NCBI GenBank assembly: GCA_009377755.1
Contig: WHTM01000007.1
Coordinates: 62,001 to 126,000, forward strand
Source of the DNA: Hyphomicrobiales bacterium
GTDB taxonomy: Bacteria; Pseudomonadota; Alphaproteobacteria; Rhizobiales; Xanthobacteraceae
Direction: 5' to 3'
DNA length: 64,000 nucleotides
Shown here: in pieces, positions 1 to 8,269 of the stretch
Layout: each line of letters starts with the position of its first letter
How positions within the stretch are numbered: the stretch's first letter is position 1
Notes under the pieces: model-generated
What the model was told of the DNA's origin: nothing
Seen by the model: the letters and a program-made list of their open reading frames with translations, nothing else
The model's database searches: none
Program-made: the position numbers and the translations under genes

Positions 1-49
1 GCCCCTTATGGGCGCCGCCCGGCGCTTCGGTATGTGCGTTTGTCGCCAT
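1..49 (-). CDS. ATP synthase F0 subunit b' (N-terminal fragment, runs off the window)
   Basis: An ATG at 49 on the minus strand opens a frame that reads MATNAHTEAPGGAHKG before the window ends. A polar, Gly/His-rich start like this is common at the N-terminus of alphaproteobacterial b' subunits of the ATP synthase stator, and b' is the gene expected directly after atpE in this operon type. Only 16 codons are visible, so the call rests mainly on position and the start of the sequence. Confidence 0.55.
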   Translation of the reverse strand, partial: MATNAHTEAPGGAHKG

Positions 50-82
50 CGCTGGTCCGACCTGGTGCGTTCGGGCTGTCGC

Positions 83-322
83 CTAGACGGCGAACAAGAG
101 CAGCAGCGCGATCAGCAGCGAGAAGATGGCGAGCGCCTCGGTTACGGCGAAGCCGAAGATCAGGCGCGGGAACTGCCCGTCCGCCGCCGACGGGTTGCGT
201 ACCGCCGCCGCCAGGTAGTGGGCGAAAATGTTGCCGACGCCGACGCCGGCGGCGCCCATGCCGATGCAGGCGATGCCGGCACCGAGATATCTCGCAAGTT
301 CCTTCGCAGCGACTGGATCCAT
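83..322 (-). CDS. atpE: ATP synthase F0 subunit c
   Basis: This 79-residue proteolipid forms the rotating c-ring of the ATP synthase in the inner membrane. Two hydrophobic helices are visible, joined by a polar loop (ARNP-like segment VRNPSA). The second helix contains the proton-carrying Glu in FAVTEALAIF. The frame is open 14 codons further upstream, but the start at 322 begins MDPVAAKELARYLGAG, as family members do, and has a clear AAGGAG ribosome site just before it. It follows atpB by 38 bases and precedes the b' subunit, so the three are probably one transcript. Confidence 0.95.
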   Translation of the reverse strand: MDPVAAKELARYLGAGIACIGMGAAGVGVGNIFAHYLAAAVRNPSAADGQFPRLIFGFAVTEALAIFSLLIALLLLFAV

Positions 323-360
323 GACGAAAGCTCCTTTCGAATGGTGAGGGGACGGGCCGT

Positions 361-1110
361 TCAATGGCCCGGGTGTAGCGCGTCATTGAGGTAGATGCAG
401 GTGAGAATGGCAAAAACGTAAGCTTGCAGCACGGCCACCAGAAGCTCCAGGGCGGTCAGCGCGACGGTAAGCCCGAGCGGCAGCACCGCGCCGAACCAGC
501 CGAGGATGCCGGCGCCGCCGAGCATAGTAACGAAGCCCGCAAACACCTTCAGCGTGATGTGTCCCGCCAGCATGTTGGCGAACAGCCGTACGCTGTGCGA
601 AATCGGCCGCGACAGAAACGACATGACCTCGATCGCGGTCACCAGCGGCAGGATGTAGATCGGGATGCCGCTCGGCACGAACAGCCTCAAAAAGCGCAGG
701 CCGTGCTTGTAGAACCCGTAGATCACGACCGTGAAGAACACCAGCAGCGCCAGCGCCACCGTGACGATGATGTGGCTGGTGACGGTGAAGGCGTAAGGCA
801 GGAGGCCGAGCAGGTTCACCACCAGGATGAACATGAACAGCGAGAACACCAGCGGGAAGAACCGCATGCCCTCGTTGCCGGCGCTTGAGCGGATCGTCGA
901 GGCGATGAACTCGTAGGACAGCTCCGCGATCGATTGCAGCCGGCCGGGAACAAGCGCGCGCTGGCGCGTCGGCACCAGCATCAGCAGGGCGACGATGGCG
1001 AACGCGATCAGCATGAACAGCGCGGAATTGGTGAAGGCGATCTCGTACGGCCCGAGATGGCCGAGCGTGAAGAACTTCTTGATCTCGAACTGATGGATGG
1101 GATCGCCCAT
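361..1110 (-). CDS. atpB: ATP synthase F0 subunit a
   Basis: This 249-residue integral membrane protein forms the stator half-channels for protons next to the c-ring. The N-terminus [14 protein letters not shown] is typical of alphaproteobacterial a subunits. Several long hydrophobic helices follow. The essential Arg helix is visible as [14 protein letters not shown], and the C-terminal helix contains [17 protein letters not shown]. Length is normal for the family. It lies 15 bases after atpI and 38 bases before atpE in one operon. Confidence 0.97.
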   Translation of the reverse strand: MGDPIHQFEIKKFFTLGHLGPYEIAFTNSALFMLIAFAIVALLMLVPTRQRALVPGRLQSIAELSYEFIASTIRSSAGNEGMRFFPLVFSLFMFILVVNLLGLLPYAFTVTSHIIVTVALALLVFFTVVIYGFYKHGLRFLRLFVPSGIPIYILPLVTAIEVMSFLSRPISHSVRLFANMLAGHITLKVFAGFVTMLGGAGILGWFGAVLPLGLTVALTALELLVAVLQAYVFAILTCIYLNDALHPGH

Positions 1111-1125
1111 GCTCGGTCCAAATCG

Positions 1126-1497
1126 CTAGTTGGGGCCCTTCGGCCCGCCGCTCGACATGACACCCGCCGTCCGCATCACGTTGAGGACGCCGCCGGCGAA
1201 TCCCAATAACACCAGTACAATCAGCCCCCACGGCGAACTGCCCAGCCAGCGATCCAAAAGCCAGCCCAACGCCGCCCCGAGGAGCACGCCACCGACTAGC
1301 TCGGTCGAGAGCCGGAAGCCGCGAGCCATCGCCGAAGGATCGGCGGGTGGAGAAGCACCGGGGCCGCTGTCGGGGGGGCGGCTCGCCCTTACCTTGCCGA
1401 GCCGTTCGCCGAGACGCTTGAGCCTCGCGGAGAGAGCGGCTTCGTCGGCCGGCGGGGTGCCACGATCATCATCATCACCACGCGCGCCGCCGGTCAT
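1126..1497 (-). CDS. atpI: ATP synthase protein I (AtpI family)
   Basis: This 123-residue protein has a hydrophilic N-terminal half (about residues 1-60, rich in Asp, Arg and Pro) and two C-terminal membrane helices (about 68-86 and 92-110), the layout of the AtpI/F0F1-ATPase subunit family. AtpI is thought to help assemble the c-ring or support ion supply, and it is not part of the final complex. It is the first gene of the atpI-atpB-atpE operon, 15 bases before atpB, and a promoter-like sequence lies about 70 bases upstream. Confidence 0.88.
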   Translation of the reverse strand: MTGGARGDDDDRGTPPADEAALSARLKRLGERLGKVRASRPPDSGPGASPPADPSAMARGFRLSTELVGGVLLGAALGWLLDRWLGSSPWGLIVLVLLGFAGGVLNVMRTAGVMSSGGPKGPN

Positions 1498-1564
1498 AGC
1501 TTACGACACCCGCGCAATCGAAAAATGATCGGAGTCGGTCCGCCGCCTCTCCAAAGCCGCGCGG

Positions 1565-1593
1565 ACCATACTGGGCGGGTTTAGTCGAGTCAA
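1565..1593 (-). promoter_or_regulatory. Candidate sigma-70 promoter of the atpI operon
   Basis: Read on the minus strand, TTGACT (1593-1588) is followed after exactly 17 bases by TATGGT (1570-1565). This fits a housekeeping promoter and would give a leader of roughly 60 bases before the atpI start at 1497. The rest of the 1498-1809 gap holds nothing else recognisable. Confidence 0.45.
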
Positions 1594-1809
1594 GAACCGC
1601 GAGTTCAAACTTAACTCATTGAACCAGTGTGAGAATCGTGAAACTTTGGGAGCGTCGGCGGCGCTCGCGGCCGGCATCTGACGCAACATTTCGGGCGCAA
1701 TTTTCAATGCGAAATGGCCTCGATCCTGCTTCGGTGTTACGCTTCCACCCCGCGGATCGCTCCCGTGCCGCCATGGCCGATGATGCGCGGTGGGGAATGG
1801 AGGACTCGA

Positions 1810-2334
1810 ATGCTCAATTGGGCCATCGCCGTCTGCATTGGCCTGCTCGTCGTCGTGCCGGCCGCGGCGCAGACGAGCGCGCCGGAGCCGCCCTCGGGAG
1901 CCGCCCCGGCAATGCCGCCTACGGCAGCCGCGCCGGTGACGCCGCCGCCGGCCGAGAGCGATGACCCCCGCTTCAGCTTCCACCGCGTTCAGGACGGCTA
2001 TCTGCGGCTCGACTCACGTACCGGACAGGTGGCGCTGTGCAGCCGCCGCCAGGTCGGCTGGGCCTGCCAGGTGCTGCCTGACGATCGCATTGTGCTGGAA
2101 AGCGAAATTGCCCGGCTCCAGACGGAGAACGGCACGCTGAAGAAGGAACTGCTGTCACGCGGCATCACGCTGCCCAGCGGCGTTAGCGCGCCGCCCTCGG
2201 CGGCAAAGACCGACAATGCCCCGAAGTCGCCGGACAGCAGCTTCAATCGCGTCATGACCCTGGTCGAGACGATGTGGCACCGCCTCGTCGAGATGATCGG
2301 AAATCTGCAACGCGATGTGATGAGGAAGAGTTGA
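1810..2334 (+). CDS. Secreted or periplasmic protein of unknown function with a short coiled coil
   Basis: The start at 1810 follows a GGAGG site and opens with a signal peptide (residues 1-21, hydrophobic core AVCIGLLVVVPAAA then AQ). A Pro/Ala-rich linker follows (about 22-52). Next comes a conserved-looking segment with two Cys residues, LCSRRQVGWACQVLPDD, that may form a disulfide in the periplasm. A heptad-like stretch (about 95-118, IARLQTENGTLKKELL) suggests a short coiled coil, and the C-terminus is amphipathic. Similar proteins occur in other Rhizobiales without a known role. An in-frame start 96 bases upstream would destroy the signal peptide and is not preferred. Confidence 0.75.
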   Translation: MLNWAIAVCIGLLVVVPAAAQTSAPEPPSGAAPAMPPTAAAPVTPPPAESDDPRFSFHRVQDGYLRLDSRTGQVALCSRRQVGWACQVLPDDRIVLESEIARLQTENGTLKKELLSRGITLPSGVSAPPSAAKTDNAPKSPDSSFNRVMTLVETMWHRLVEMIGNLQRDVMRKS

Positions 2335-2350
2335 CGGTTCCGCGGCACCG

Positions 2351-2572
2351 TCAGTTCGCGCCAGCCATGGCGCGTTTGGCGTAGCCATGGGCCTCCGTCT
2401 GCGGTTCGGTGTGGCAACGCAGATCGGGTGCGCCAAGAGGCAGGCTGTGCGCGGTTGCCTCCCGGACCGCTTGCATCGCGGTCTTCTTACGCTCGCAGAT
2501 CAGCACCACCGAACCATCGACGGCTATCGCCCACCCGTTGCTGCACTTGGAAATGACGTATTGGCTCAGCAT
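2351..2572 (-). CDS. Small DUF2188-like protein
   Basis: From the ATG at 2572 the frame encodes about 73 residues. The first 45 (MLSQYVISKCSNGWAIAVDG then an AMQAVREAT helix) resemble the DUF2188 fold, in which a GxWAV strand pair is followed by an Ala-rich helix. The function of that family is unknown. The C-terminal 30 residues show no match. The frame stays open a further 80 codons upstream, but that part looks non-coding. The ribosome site is weak (GGGGG), so the gene is only moderately supported. Confidence 0.45.
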   Translation of the reverse strand: MLSQYVISKCSNGWAIAVDGSVVLICERKKTAMQAVREATAHSLPLGAPDLRCHTEPQTEAHGYAKRAMAGAN

Positions 2573-3058
2573 CCGACCCCCGAGATTCTCAGCAGCGCGA
2601 CCGGGCACACGAAAGGCGATCGGTACGTCGGAGCGCGACCGTATTGATTGGATTTGCGCGGATCTATCGCGTACCAGAACCATACACGCGACGTTGGGCG
2701 AGGGTGTGGCAAAAGCCAGCAGGCCGGGCGGAAGTTCACGGGCATTGGCGAAAAAGGTGAAGCAAGGCTCAATGGCCATGAACAAAGCGGCCGTCCTACG
2801 CGTTGCCGCCACTACTGCAAGATGTTGATTTCGTTCTCTTCGTTGAGAAGTCTGCCTGCTGCCGTCAGGTATTTCGACGTGACTGATGTGTGCGCCATCA
2901 CGCGACCGCGGCGCTCACCGGCGTGTCGTTGCATGTTCCGGCCGCGAACGGCGCCCCGGCGCTGTGCCTAACCACCGCTGCGCCCTTTGGCCCGGCGGAA
3001 AATGCTGTAGATTTGGCTTTGCCGCCGGGCAGCTGGCGGCGGGCATAAGGTCGGGCGC
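2573..3058. other. Gene-free stretch
   Basis: No convincing gene, RNA or repeat was seen in these 486 bases. Open frames on both strands lack a ribosome site and family resemblance. The right end must carry the promoter of the response regulator that starts at 3059. Confidence 0.5.
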
Positions 3059-3736
3059 GTGAGCGATGTCAACCAATATCGTCTGTTGATCGCCGACGAT
3101 CATCCGTTGTTTCGCGGAGCTTTGCGCGAGGCGGTCTCCGGCCTGTTCGAGCAGGTCGAGATCATCGAGGCCGGATCGTTCGACGAGGTCGGCAAGCTGC
3201 TCGATCGGGGCAGCCCCGATGTCGACCTGATTCTGCTCGACCTGTCGATGCCGGGAGTGCGTGGGTTCTCCGGCCTGATGTACCTGCGCGCGCAGTATCC
3301 CAGCGTTCCGGTCGTCATCGTCTCGGCGATCGACGATCCGGTGATCATCTGCCGCTGCCTGGATTTCGGCGCCTCCGGTTTCATTCCAAAGACGCTCGGG
3401 GTGGAAGCGATCCGCGCGGCGGTGGTGCGCGTGCTCGACGGCGGGGTGTGGACGCCGCCGCGCATCGATCTCGATCGCAGCGAGGATGCGGATGCCGCGG
3501 CGCTGATCGGGCGGCTCGGCACGCTGACGCCGCAGCAGGTGCGGGTGCTGATGATGCTGTCGGAGGGCCTGCTCAACAAGCAGATCGCCTACGAGCTCAG
3601 CGTCTCGGAAGCGACCGTGAAGGCGCATGTCTCCGCCATCCTGCAGAAGCTCGGCGTTGAAAGCCGCACCCAGGCCGTCATCGCGGTCGGCAAGATCGAA
3701 GGCCAATGGCCGCAGATCGCCTCGATCGGTGGGTAG
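3059..3736 (+). CDS. LuxR/NarL-family response regulator (CrbR/ErdR-like)
   Basis: This 225-residue two-component regulator starts with GTG. The receiver domain (about 1-125) has the acidic pair D13/D14, the probable phosphorylated D61 in LILLDLSMPG and the conserved Lys in GFIPKT. A LuxR-type helix-turn-helix (about 155-212, LTPQQVRVLMMLSEG to ATVKAHVSAIL) binds DNA. It faces, tail to tail and 29 bases away, an SSS-symporter/kinase hybrid. The same pairing is known as CrbS/CrbR in Vibrio and Pseudomonas and MxtR/ErdR in Pseudomonas, which control acetyl-CoA synthetase and acetate or alcohol use. Inferred: it is the partner of that kinase and may regulate acetate uptake or activation genes outside this window. 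Confidence 0.88.
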   Translation: MSDVNQYRLLIADDHPLFRGALREAVSGLFEQVEIIEAGSFDEVGKLLDRGSPDVDLILLDLSMPGVRGFSGLMYLRAQYPSVPVVIVSAIDDPVIICRCLDFGASGFIPKTLGVEAIRAAVVRVLDGGVWTPPRIDLDRSEDADAAALIGRLGTLTPQQVRVLMMLSEGLLNKQIAYELSVSEATVKAHVSAILQKLGVESRTQAVIAVGKIEGQWPQIASIGG

Positions 3737-3765
3737 TGTAAGCGGGCAGAGGTGAAGCGGCCAAG

Positions 3766-6700
3766 TCACTCCGCCGCCGTGACTTGCTGCACGCGGCATT
3801 GCGCCAGCAGCGCGCGCAGCGCCGCCGGCTTCACCGGCTTGTTGAGCACCTGGATATTCTGCCGCCGCGCTGCGTCGCGCACCACCGGGCTGCGGTCGGC
3901 GGTGATCAAAATTGCCGGCAGGTCGGCGCCGAACCGGTGGCGTAGCGCCGTTACCACGTCGATGCCGTTGCCGTGGTCGAGATGATAGTCGATCAACAGC
4001 CCGTTCGGCGGATGCGGGCTTTCATGCACGGCGGCGATCGCGGTCTCGAGGTCCGGCGCCTTGAGCACATGGCAGCCCCAGCTCCGCAGCAGCGTCTCCA
4101 TCCCATCGAGAACCGCGGGTTCGTTGTCGACGCACACCACGCTGGTTCCGGTGAGCTGCCCGGGATCGAGCCGGAGAATCCGCCGCGGCGATTGCTGCAC
4201 AGCCTGCGCGGTCGAACAGGGAACCTCGACCGCGAACAGTGAGCCCCGCCCGACCGCGGACCGGACCTCCATCCTGTGGTCGAGAACGCGCGCGATGCGC
4301 TCGACGATCGACAGGCCGAGCCCGAGCCCGCGGGCGACCTTGGCGCCGGTATCGAGGCGGTGGAATTCAGTAAAGATGATGCGCTGTTTCGACTTCGGAA
4401 TGCCGAGCCCGGTGTCGTAGACCTCGATCCACAGCTTGCCGCGGCGGCGGCGGCAGCCGACCAGCACCCGGCCCGCCGGCGTATATTTGACTGCGTTGGA
4501 GACAAGGTTCTGCAACAGCCGCCGCAGCAACCGGCGGTCGGATTTGACGCTGAGCGAGCAGGGAACGAACACCAGCTCGAGAGTCTTGGCGCGGGCCAGC
4601 GGTACGAATTCGAGCTTGAGCTGCCGCAACAGATCGTCGATGCGGAAACTGACGATCTCCGCCTTCATCGCGCCGGTATCGAGCCGGGAAATGTCGAGCA
4701 GCGCGCCGAAGATTTCCTCCACCGCCTCCAACGAGGCATCGATGTTGTAGACGAGACGCGCGTCCTCGCCGACGCCTTGGCGTTCGACCATGCTGGTCAC
4801 ATACAGCCGGGCGGCGTTGAGCGGCTGCAAAATGTCGTGGCTGGCGGCGGCCAGGAACCGCGTCTTTGAAATGTTGGCCTCCTCCGCCTCGCGCTTGGCG
4901 CGCCCCAGCTCGGCATTGAGATGGGTGAGCTCCTCGGTGCGCTCATGCACCCGACGTTCCAGCGTCTCATTGGCCTGCTCGAGCGCTTCGGCGGCGGCGA
5001 CGCTCGGCGTGATGTCGGTCAGCGTGGTGACAATGCCGCCGTCCGGCATGCGGTTGGCGCGCACCTCGACCACCAGGCCGCGCTCGGCGAACCGCTCGAG
5101 GAACGGCTCGGCGCTGGACACGTAGCGGATCAGGCTCTCGCCCACCTTTGCCTCGATCGCGGATGCCGGCAGGGTGCTTCGGCTGACGTTGAAGCGGACG
5201 ATCTCGTCGAGGTGGACGCCGACGCTGGTCAGCGATACCGGCAGATCGAGCAGCTCGCCGAATTGTCGGTTCCAGCAGATCAGCCGGAACTCCTTGTCGA
5301 ACACCGCGATGCCTTGGCGTACGTGGTCGAGCGCCGTCTGCAGGATCTCGCGATTGTGGTGGATCGCCGCATTGGCGTCGTCGAGCAGCTTCAGCGCCGC
5401 CTTGGCCGACGGTGCGCGCTTGCGCAGGAGCAGCGACAGCACGAGGCGCGACGATGCGGTGCCGATCGCGGAGGCCAGCAGGTGCTCGGCATGGCGCAGG
5501 AGCTGGATGTCGGCCTCGGCGGTCGGTTCGAGGTTGATCCGCCGGCTGGCGGCGAAGCGGCCGAAGGCGGTGCGCATCCGCTCCTCGCCGAGATAGCGCG
5601 CGACCGTCGTCGCCAGTTCCTCCACCGTTACTGACGAGCGCCACAGCCGGAAGCTCGGCGAAATCGGCGCGAGATCGGAGGGCACGAACAGATTGGCTTG
5701 CAGCCGCTCGATCGAGGTTGGCTCGCGTTGAAGCGAGAAGGCCACATAGGCCAGGATGTTGAGCGTCATGCTCCAGATCAGCCCATGCACCAGCGGCGGC
5801 AAGTCGAGGCCAAGCAGTCCCTGCGGTCGCAGCAGGGTCAGACCAAACGGCCCCTCGGTGAGGATGCGGGCGCCGACAATGCCGACATCGGCGAAGCTCG
5901 GCAGCAGCAGCGTATAGGCCCACACTAGGATGCCGACGGTCATGCCGGCCATCGCCCCGCGGGCGGTGGCGCGCCGCCAGGTCAGGCCGCCGAAGAAAGC
6001 AGGGGCGAGCTGAGTGACGGCGGCGAACGCCAGGAGACCGATGGCGGCGAGCTGCGCGTCGGCGGCGGCGCGGTAGTACATGTAGGCGAGCAGCAGGATC
6101 ACGAAGATCGCCCCGCGCCGCACGTAGAGCAACAGCGTGCCGACATTGCGGAGTTCGGTGATCAGCGTGGCGCGGCGCTTGAGCACCAGCGGGATGACGA
6201 GGTCGTTCGACACCATGATGGCGAGCGCCACGCATTCGACGATCACCATGGCGGTTGCCGCGGACAGACCGCCGACGAAGGCGATCACCGTCCAGAGGCT
6301 GGAATTGGCGTAGAGCGGAAGCGCCAGAACGTACATGTCGCCGTCGACGGTTCCGTTCGGAAACGTCATGAGCCCGGCGATGGCGATCGGCACCACGAAC
6401 AGGTTGATCAGCACCAGGTACAGAGGGAACAGCCAGGTGGCGAGCCGGATCTCGGCCTCGTTGTGATTTTCGACGACGGTGACGTGAAATTGACGTGGCA
6501 GCAGGATGATGGCGCAGGCCGAGAGGAACGTCATCGCCAGCAGCACGGCGATCTGCGGCTCGCGCGTCAGCACGGCGGCGGTGTCGGTCCGCTCGATCGC
6601 CTTGGCGAACAGGTCGAAGGGTCCATCGAACAGCCAGAACGTCACGAACACGCCGACCCCGACGAAGGCGACGAGCTTGACCAGCGATTCGGTGGCGATC

Positions 6701-7290
6701 GCCAGCATCAGTCCGTCCTGGTGCTCGGTGGCGTCGATCTGCCGCGTGCCGAACAGGATCGCAAAAATCGCCATGGTCAGCGCGACGACCAGCGCGATAT
6801 CGCCGAACACCGGCTGCACAATCGACGTCGCGCTTGGCCCAAGATGCGTGAGAATGGTGCTGAGCGAGTCGGAGACCGCTTTGAGCTGCAAAGCGATGTA
6901 CGGGATGACGCCGACGATGGCGATCAGCGCCACCGTCGCCGCCACCGCCTGGCTCTTGCCGTAGCGCGCCGCGATGAAGTCGGCGATCGAGGTGATGTTC
7001 TGCGCCTTGGCCAGCCGTACGATGCGGACGATCAGTGGCGCGCACAGGCCGATGATCAGCACCGGGCCAAGATAGATCGTGAGAAAGTCGTAACCCGAGC
7101 GCGAGGCAAGGCCCACCGACCCGAAGAAGGTCCAGGAGGTGCAGTAGATCGCCAGCGAGAACGGGTAGATCAGCGGGCGCAGCTTCGGGACCCGACCCCG
7201 CTGCCGCATTCGGTCGCCGTAGCTCGCGACAAGGAACAGAAAGCCGATATAGCCGAGCGCGACGGCGATAACGACCCAGCCCTGCAGCAT
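3766..7290 (-). CDS. Hybrid sensor histidine kinase with N-terminal sodium:solute symporter domain (CrbS-like)
   Basis: This 1174-residue inner-membrane protein begins with an SSS/SLC5 transporter-like domain (about 1-520, some 12-13 helices, with YCTSWTFFGSVG near residue 49). A linker follows, then a PAS region (about 650-765), a coiled coil (770-805), and a HisKA domain with phospho-acceptor H818 in ASHDILQPLN. The HATPase domain has its N-box at N932, DTGLGIP at 959 and GLGLGLSI at 988. A C-terminal receiver (about 1050-1165) carries D1101 and K1151. The start at 7290 follows GGGAGG; an in-frame start 108 bases upstream adds a non-membrane extension. CrbS/MxtR-type kinases use the transporter part to sense carbon sources. 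The extra receiver makes this a phosphorelay form. Confidence 0.93.
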   Translation of the reverse strand: MLQGWVVIAVALGYIGFLFLVASYGDRMRQRGRVPKLRPLIYPFSLAIYCTSWTFFGSVGLASRSGYDFLTIYLGPVLIIGLCAPLIVRIVRLAKAQNITSIADFIAARYGKSQAVAATVALIAIVGVIPYIALQLKAVSDSLSTILTHLGPSATSIVQPVFGDIALVVALTMAIFAILFGTRQIDATEHQDGLMLAIATESLVKLVAFVGVGVFVTFWLFDGPFDLFAKAIERTDTAAVLTREPQIAVLLAMTFLSACAIILLPRQFHVTVVENHNEAEIRLATWLFPLYLVLINLFVVPIAIAGLMTFPNGTVDGDMYVLALPLYANSSLWTVIAFVGGLSAATAMVIVECVALAIMVSNDLVIPLVLKRRATLITELRNVGTLLLYVRRGAIFVILLLAYMYYRAAADAQLAAIGLLAFAAVTQLAPAFFGGLTWRRATARGAMAGMTVGILVWAYTLLLPSFADVGIVGARILTEGPFGLTLLRPQGLLGLDLPPLVHGLIWSMTLNILAYVAFSLQREPTSIERLQANLFVPSDLAPISPSFRLWRSSVTVEELATTVARYLGEERMRTAFGRFAASRRINLEPTAEADIQLLRHAEHLLASAIGTASSRLVLSLLLRKRAPSAKAALKLLDDANAAIHHNREILQTALDHVRQGIAVFDKEFRLICWNRQFGELLDLPVSLTSVGVHLDEIVRFNVSRSTLPASAIEAKVGESLIRYVSSAEPFLERFAERGLVVEVRANRMPDGGIVTTLTDITPSVAAAEALEQANETLERRVHERTEELTHLNAELGRAKREAEEANISKTRFLAAASHDILQPLNAARLYVTSMVERQGVGEDARLVYNIDASLEAVEEIFGALLDISRLDTGAMKAEIVSFRIDDLLRQLKLEFVPLARAKTLELVFVPCSLSVKSDRRLLRRLLQNLVSNAVKYTPAGRVLVGCRRRRGKLWIEVYDTGLGIPKSKQRIIFTEFHRLDTGAKVARGLGLGLSIVERIARVLDHRMEVRSAVGRGSLFAVEVPCSTAQAVQQSPRRILRLDPGQLTGTSVVCVDNEPAVLDGMETLLRSWGCHVLKAPDLETAIAAVHESPHPPNGLLIDYHLDHGNGIDVVTALRHRFGADLPAILITADRSPVVRDAARRQNIQVLNKPVKPAALRALLAQCRVQQVTAAE

Positions 7291-7463
7291 TGTGCCTCCC
7301 CGGGCCTGCCGGGGGATGGGGCCGCAGCAGGCCGTTTCGACGACGGTCCCATACCAGATACCGTGTTGTCCACCGCCATCCGTGGCCCTTTCGGGCACTT
7401 GCGGAAGCGGCAGCCGGGGTGACCTTCGATTAAGATGCGCGGGCGCGAAAAGGGAAGCACGTC

Positions 7464-7714
7464 ATGGACGGTAGCAGCGCCATGCCGTTGATCGGCCTCG
7501 ATGCGGCCGATCTCGCGGCCCTGGCGGAGGCGCAGCAGAGGTTTCTCGACCTCATCCTGGCCCAGCAAGTCGATGACATCGAGCACGGTCGTCCGGCAAG
7601 CATCGTGTTGCCACCCGGCCGCTGCCGCGGCGCGATCGGGACCGGCTACGTCAAGCTTTCTCCGCGGTCCGGCATCTCGACACGCCGACGCGCGATCTCC
7701 TGTTCCGGGACTGA
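7464..7714 (+). pseudogene. Remnant of a DUF294/CBS-type nucleotidyltransferase C-terminus, frameshifted
   Basis: The first 47 codons read ALAEAQQRFLDLILAQQVDD then IEHGRPAS, which resembles the C-terminal end of DUF294-type putative nucleotidyltransferases that carry CBS domains. The matching frame then shifts by one base near 7601-7606 and continues as RVATRPLPRRDRDRLRQAF to a TGA at 7714. Restoring one base gives an uninterrupted 83-residue tail. A stop codon lies just upstream in frame, so the N-terminal catalytic part is missing. In related genomes, DUF294 genes are often near acetate permease and SSS-kinase genes, which fits the kinase next door. It could instead be a short functional ORF, but decay is more likely. 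Confidence 0.55.
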
Positions 7715-7729
7715 TTTGCCTCCAAGGGG

Positions 7730-7761
7730 GAGCCGTACTCCTCAATCGGCTCGTACGGTTC
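7730..7761 (+). repeat. Perfect 9-bp hairpin resembling group II intron domain V
   Basis: GAGCCGTAC and GTACGGTTC flank a 14-base loop, and only G-U/G-C type pairs are needed to close the stem. Domain V of bacterial group II introns has the same outer stem (GAGCCGU...ACGGUUC), but this copy lacks a GNRA tetraloop and no reverse transcriptase frame or domain VI is nearby. It may be a leftover of an intron 3' end or an unrelated palindrome. Confidence 0.3.
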
Positions 7762-7803
7762 CGTGCGGTGACTGCTCAATATAAGCGACCCTAATGAGCG
7801 TCC

Positions 7804-8258
7804 CTACCACGATTCAATTCGGGCTACTTTGCCAGGCTTCCACTCAGTCGTAAAATCCAAAGTTTCAATCAATGAGAACAGCGTGATACATTTGATGCCG
7901 AAGTCCGCACACACGTCCGGCACTTTTCGATTTGCACGCTTCTTGCTCGGCGCTGAAACGTCGAACGATACCACGCACCGATCCGCTACGGCGTGGGCTA
8001 TCAAAAATGGATCGCGTCCAACCATCTCCAGTTCAGCTTCATCGAGGTCCGCAGCGTAGCCTTTCGTCGTCACCGCCGCCACAAGCTCGGGGTTTGCTTC
8101 CTCCATGAACAGGAGCGCGTTCTTGTTCTCCTCCTCCTTCAGCCAATCAACGAGAGCGCCATTGTGCCGAAGCCACTGCCAGAAAACAGGGAACCGTTTC
8201 AGAGGGTAGTAGTGCGATCAGCCCGGATCAGGGTATCGGCATCAAGAAGGTAGATCAC
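7804..8258 (-). pseudogene. DUF4411 (PIN-like) toxin-type protein, frameshifted
   Basis: Read from a GTG at 8258, the frame begins VIYLLDADTLIRADRT, a typical PIN-like N-terminus with its first acidic residue. It then hits a stop near 8202. Shifting one base near 8207-8213 recovers YYPLKRFPVFWQWLRHNGAL and an open frame to 7804. With one base restored the protein would be 151 residues, the usual size for DUF4411. Later conserved acidic parts are present (GRDPFLIAHAVADRCVVSFD). DUF4411 proteins normally sit beside an XRE/ImmA-IrrE protein, as here, 11 bases upstream. Either it is inactive or the read has lost a base. Confidence 0.75.
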
Positions 8259-8269
8259 ATAGATTCCTG

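Noticed and set aside
1-413. Open frame across atpE and the left edge, read on the minus strand in another phase
   Set aside because: It is the shifted frame of atpE and the b' start; its Arg-rich sequence has no family resemblance.
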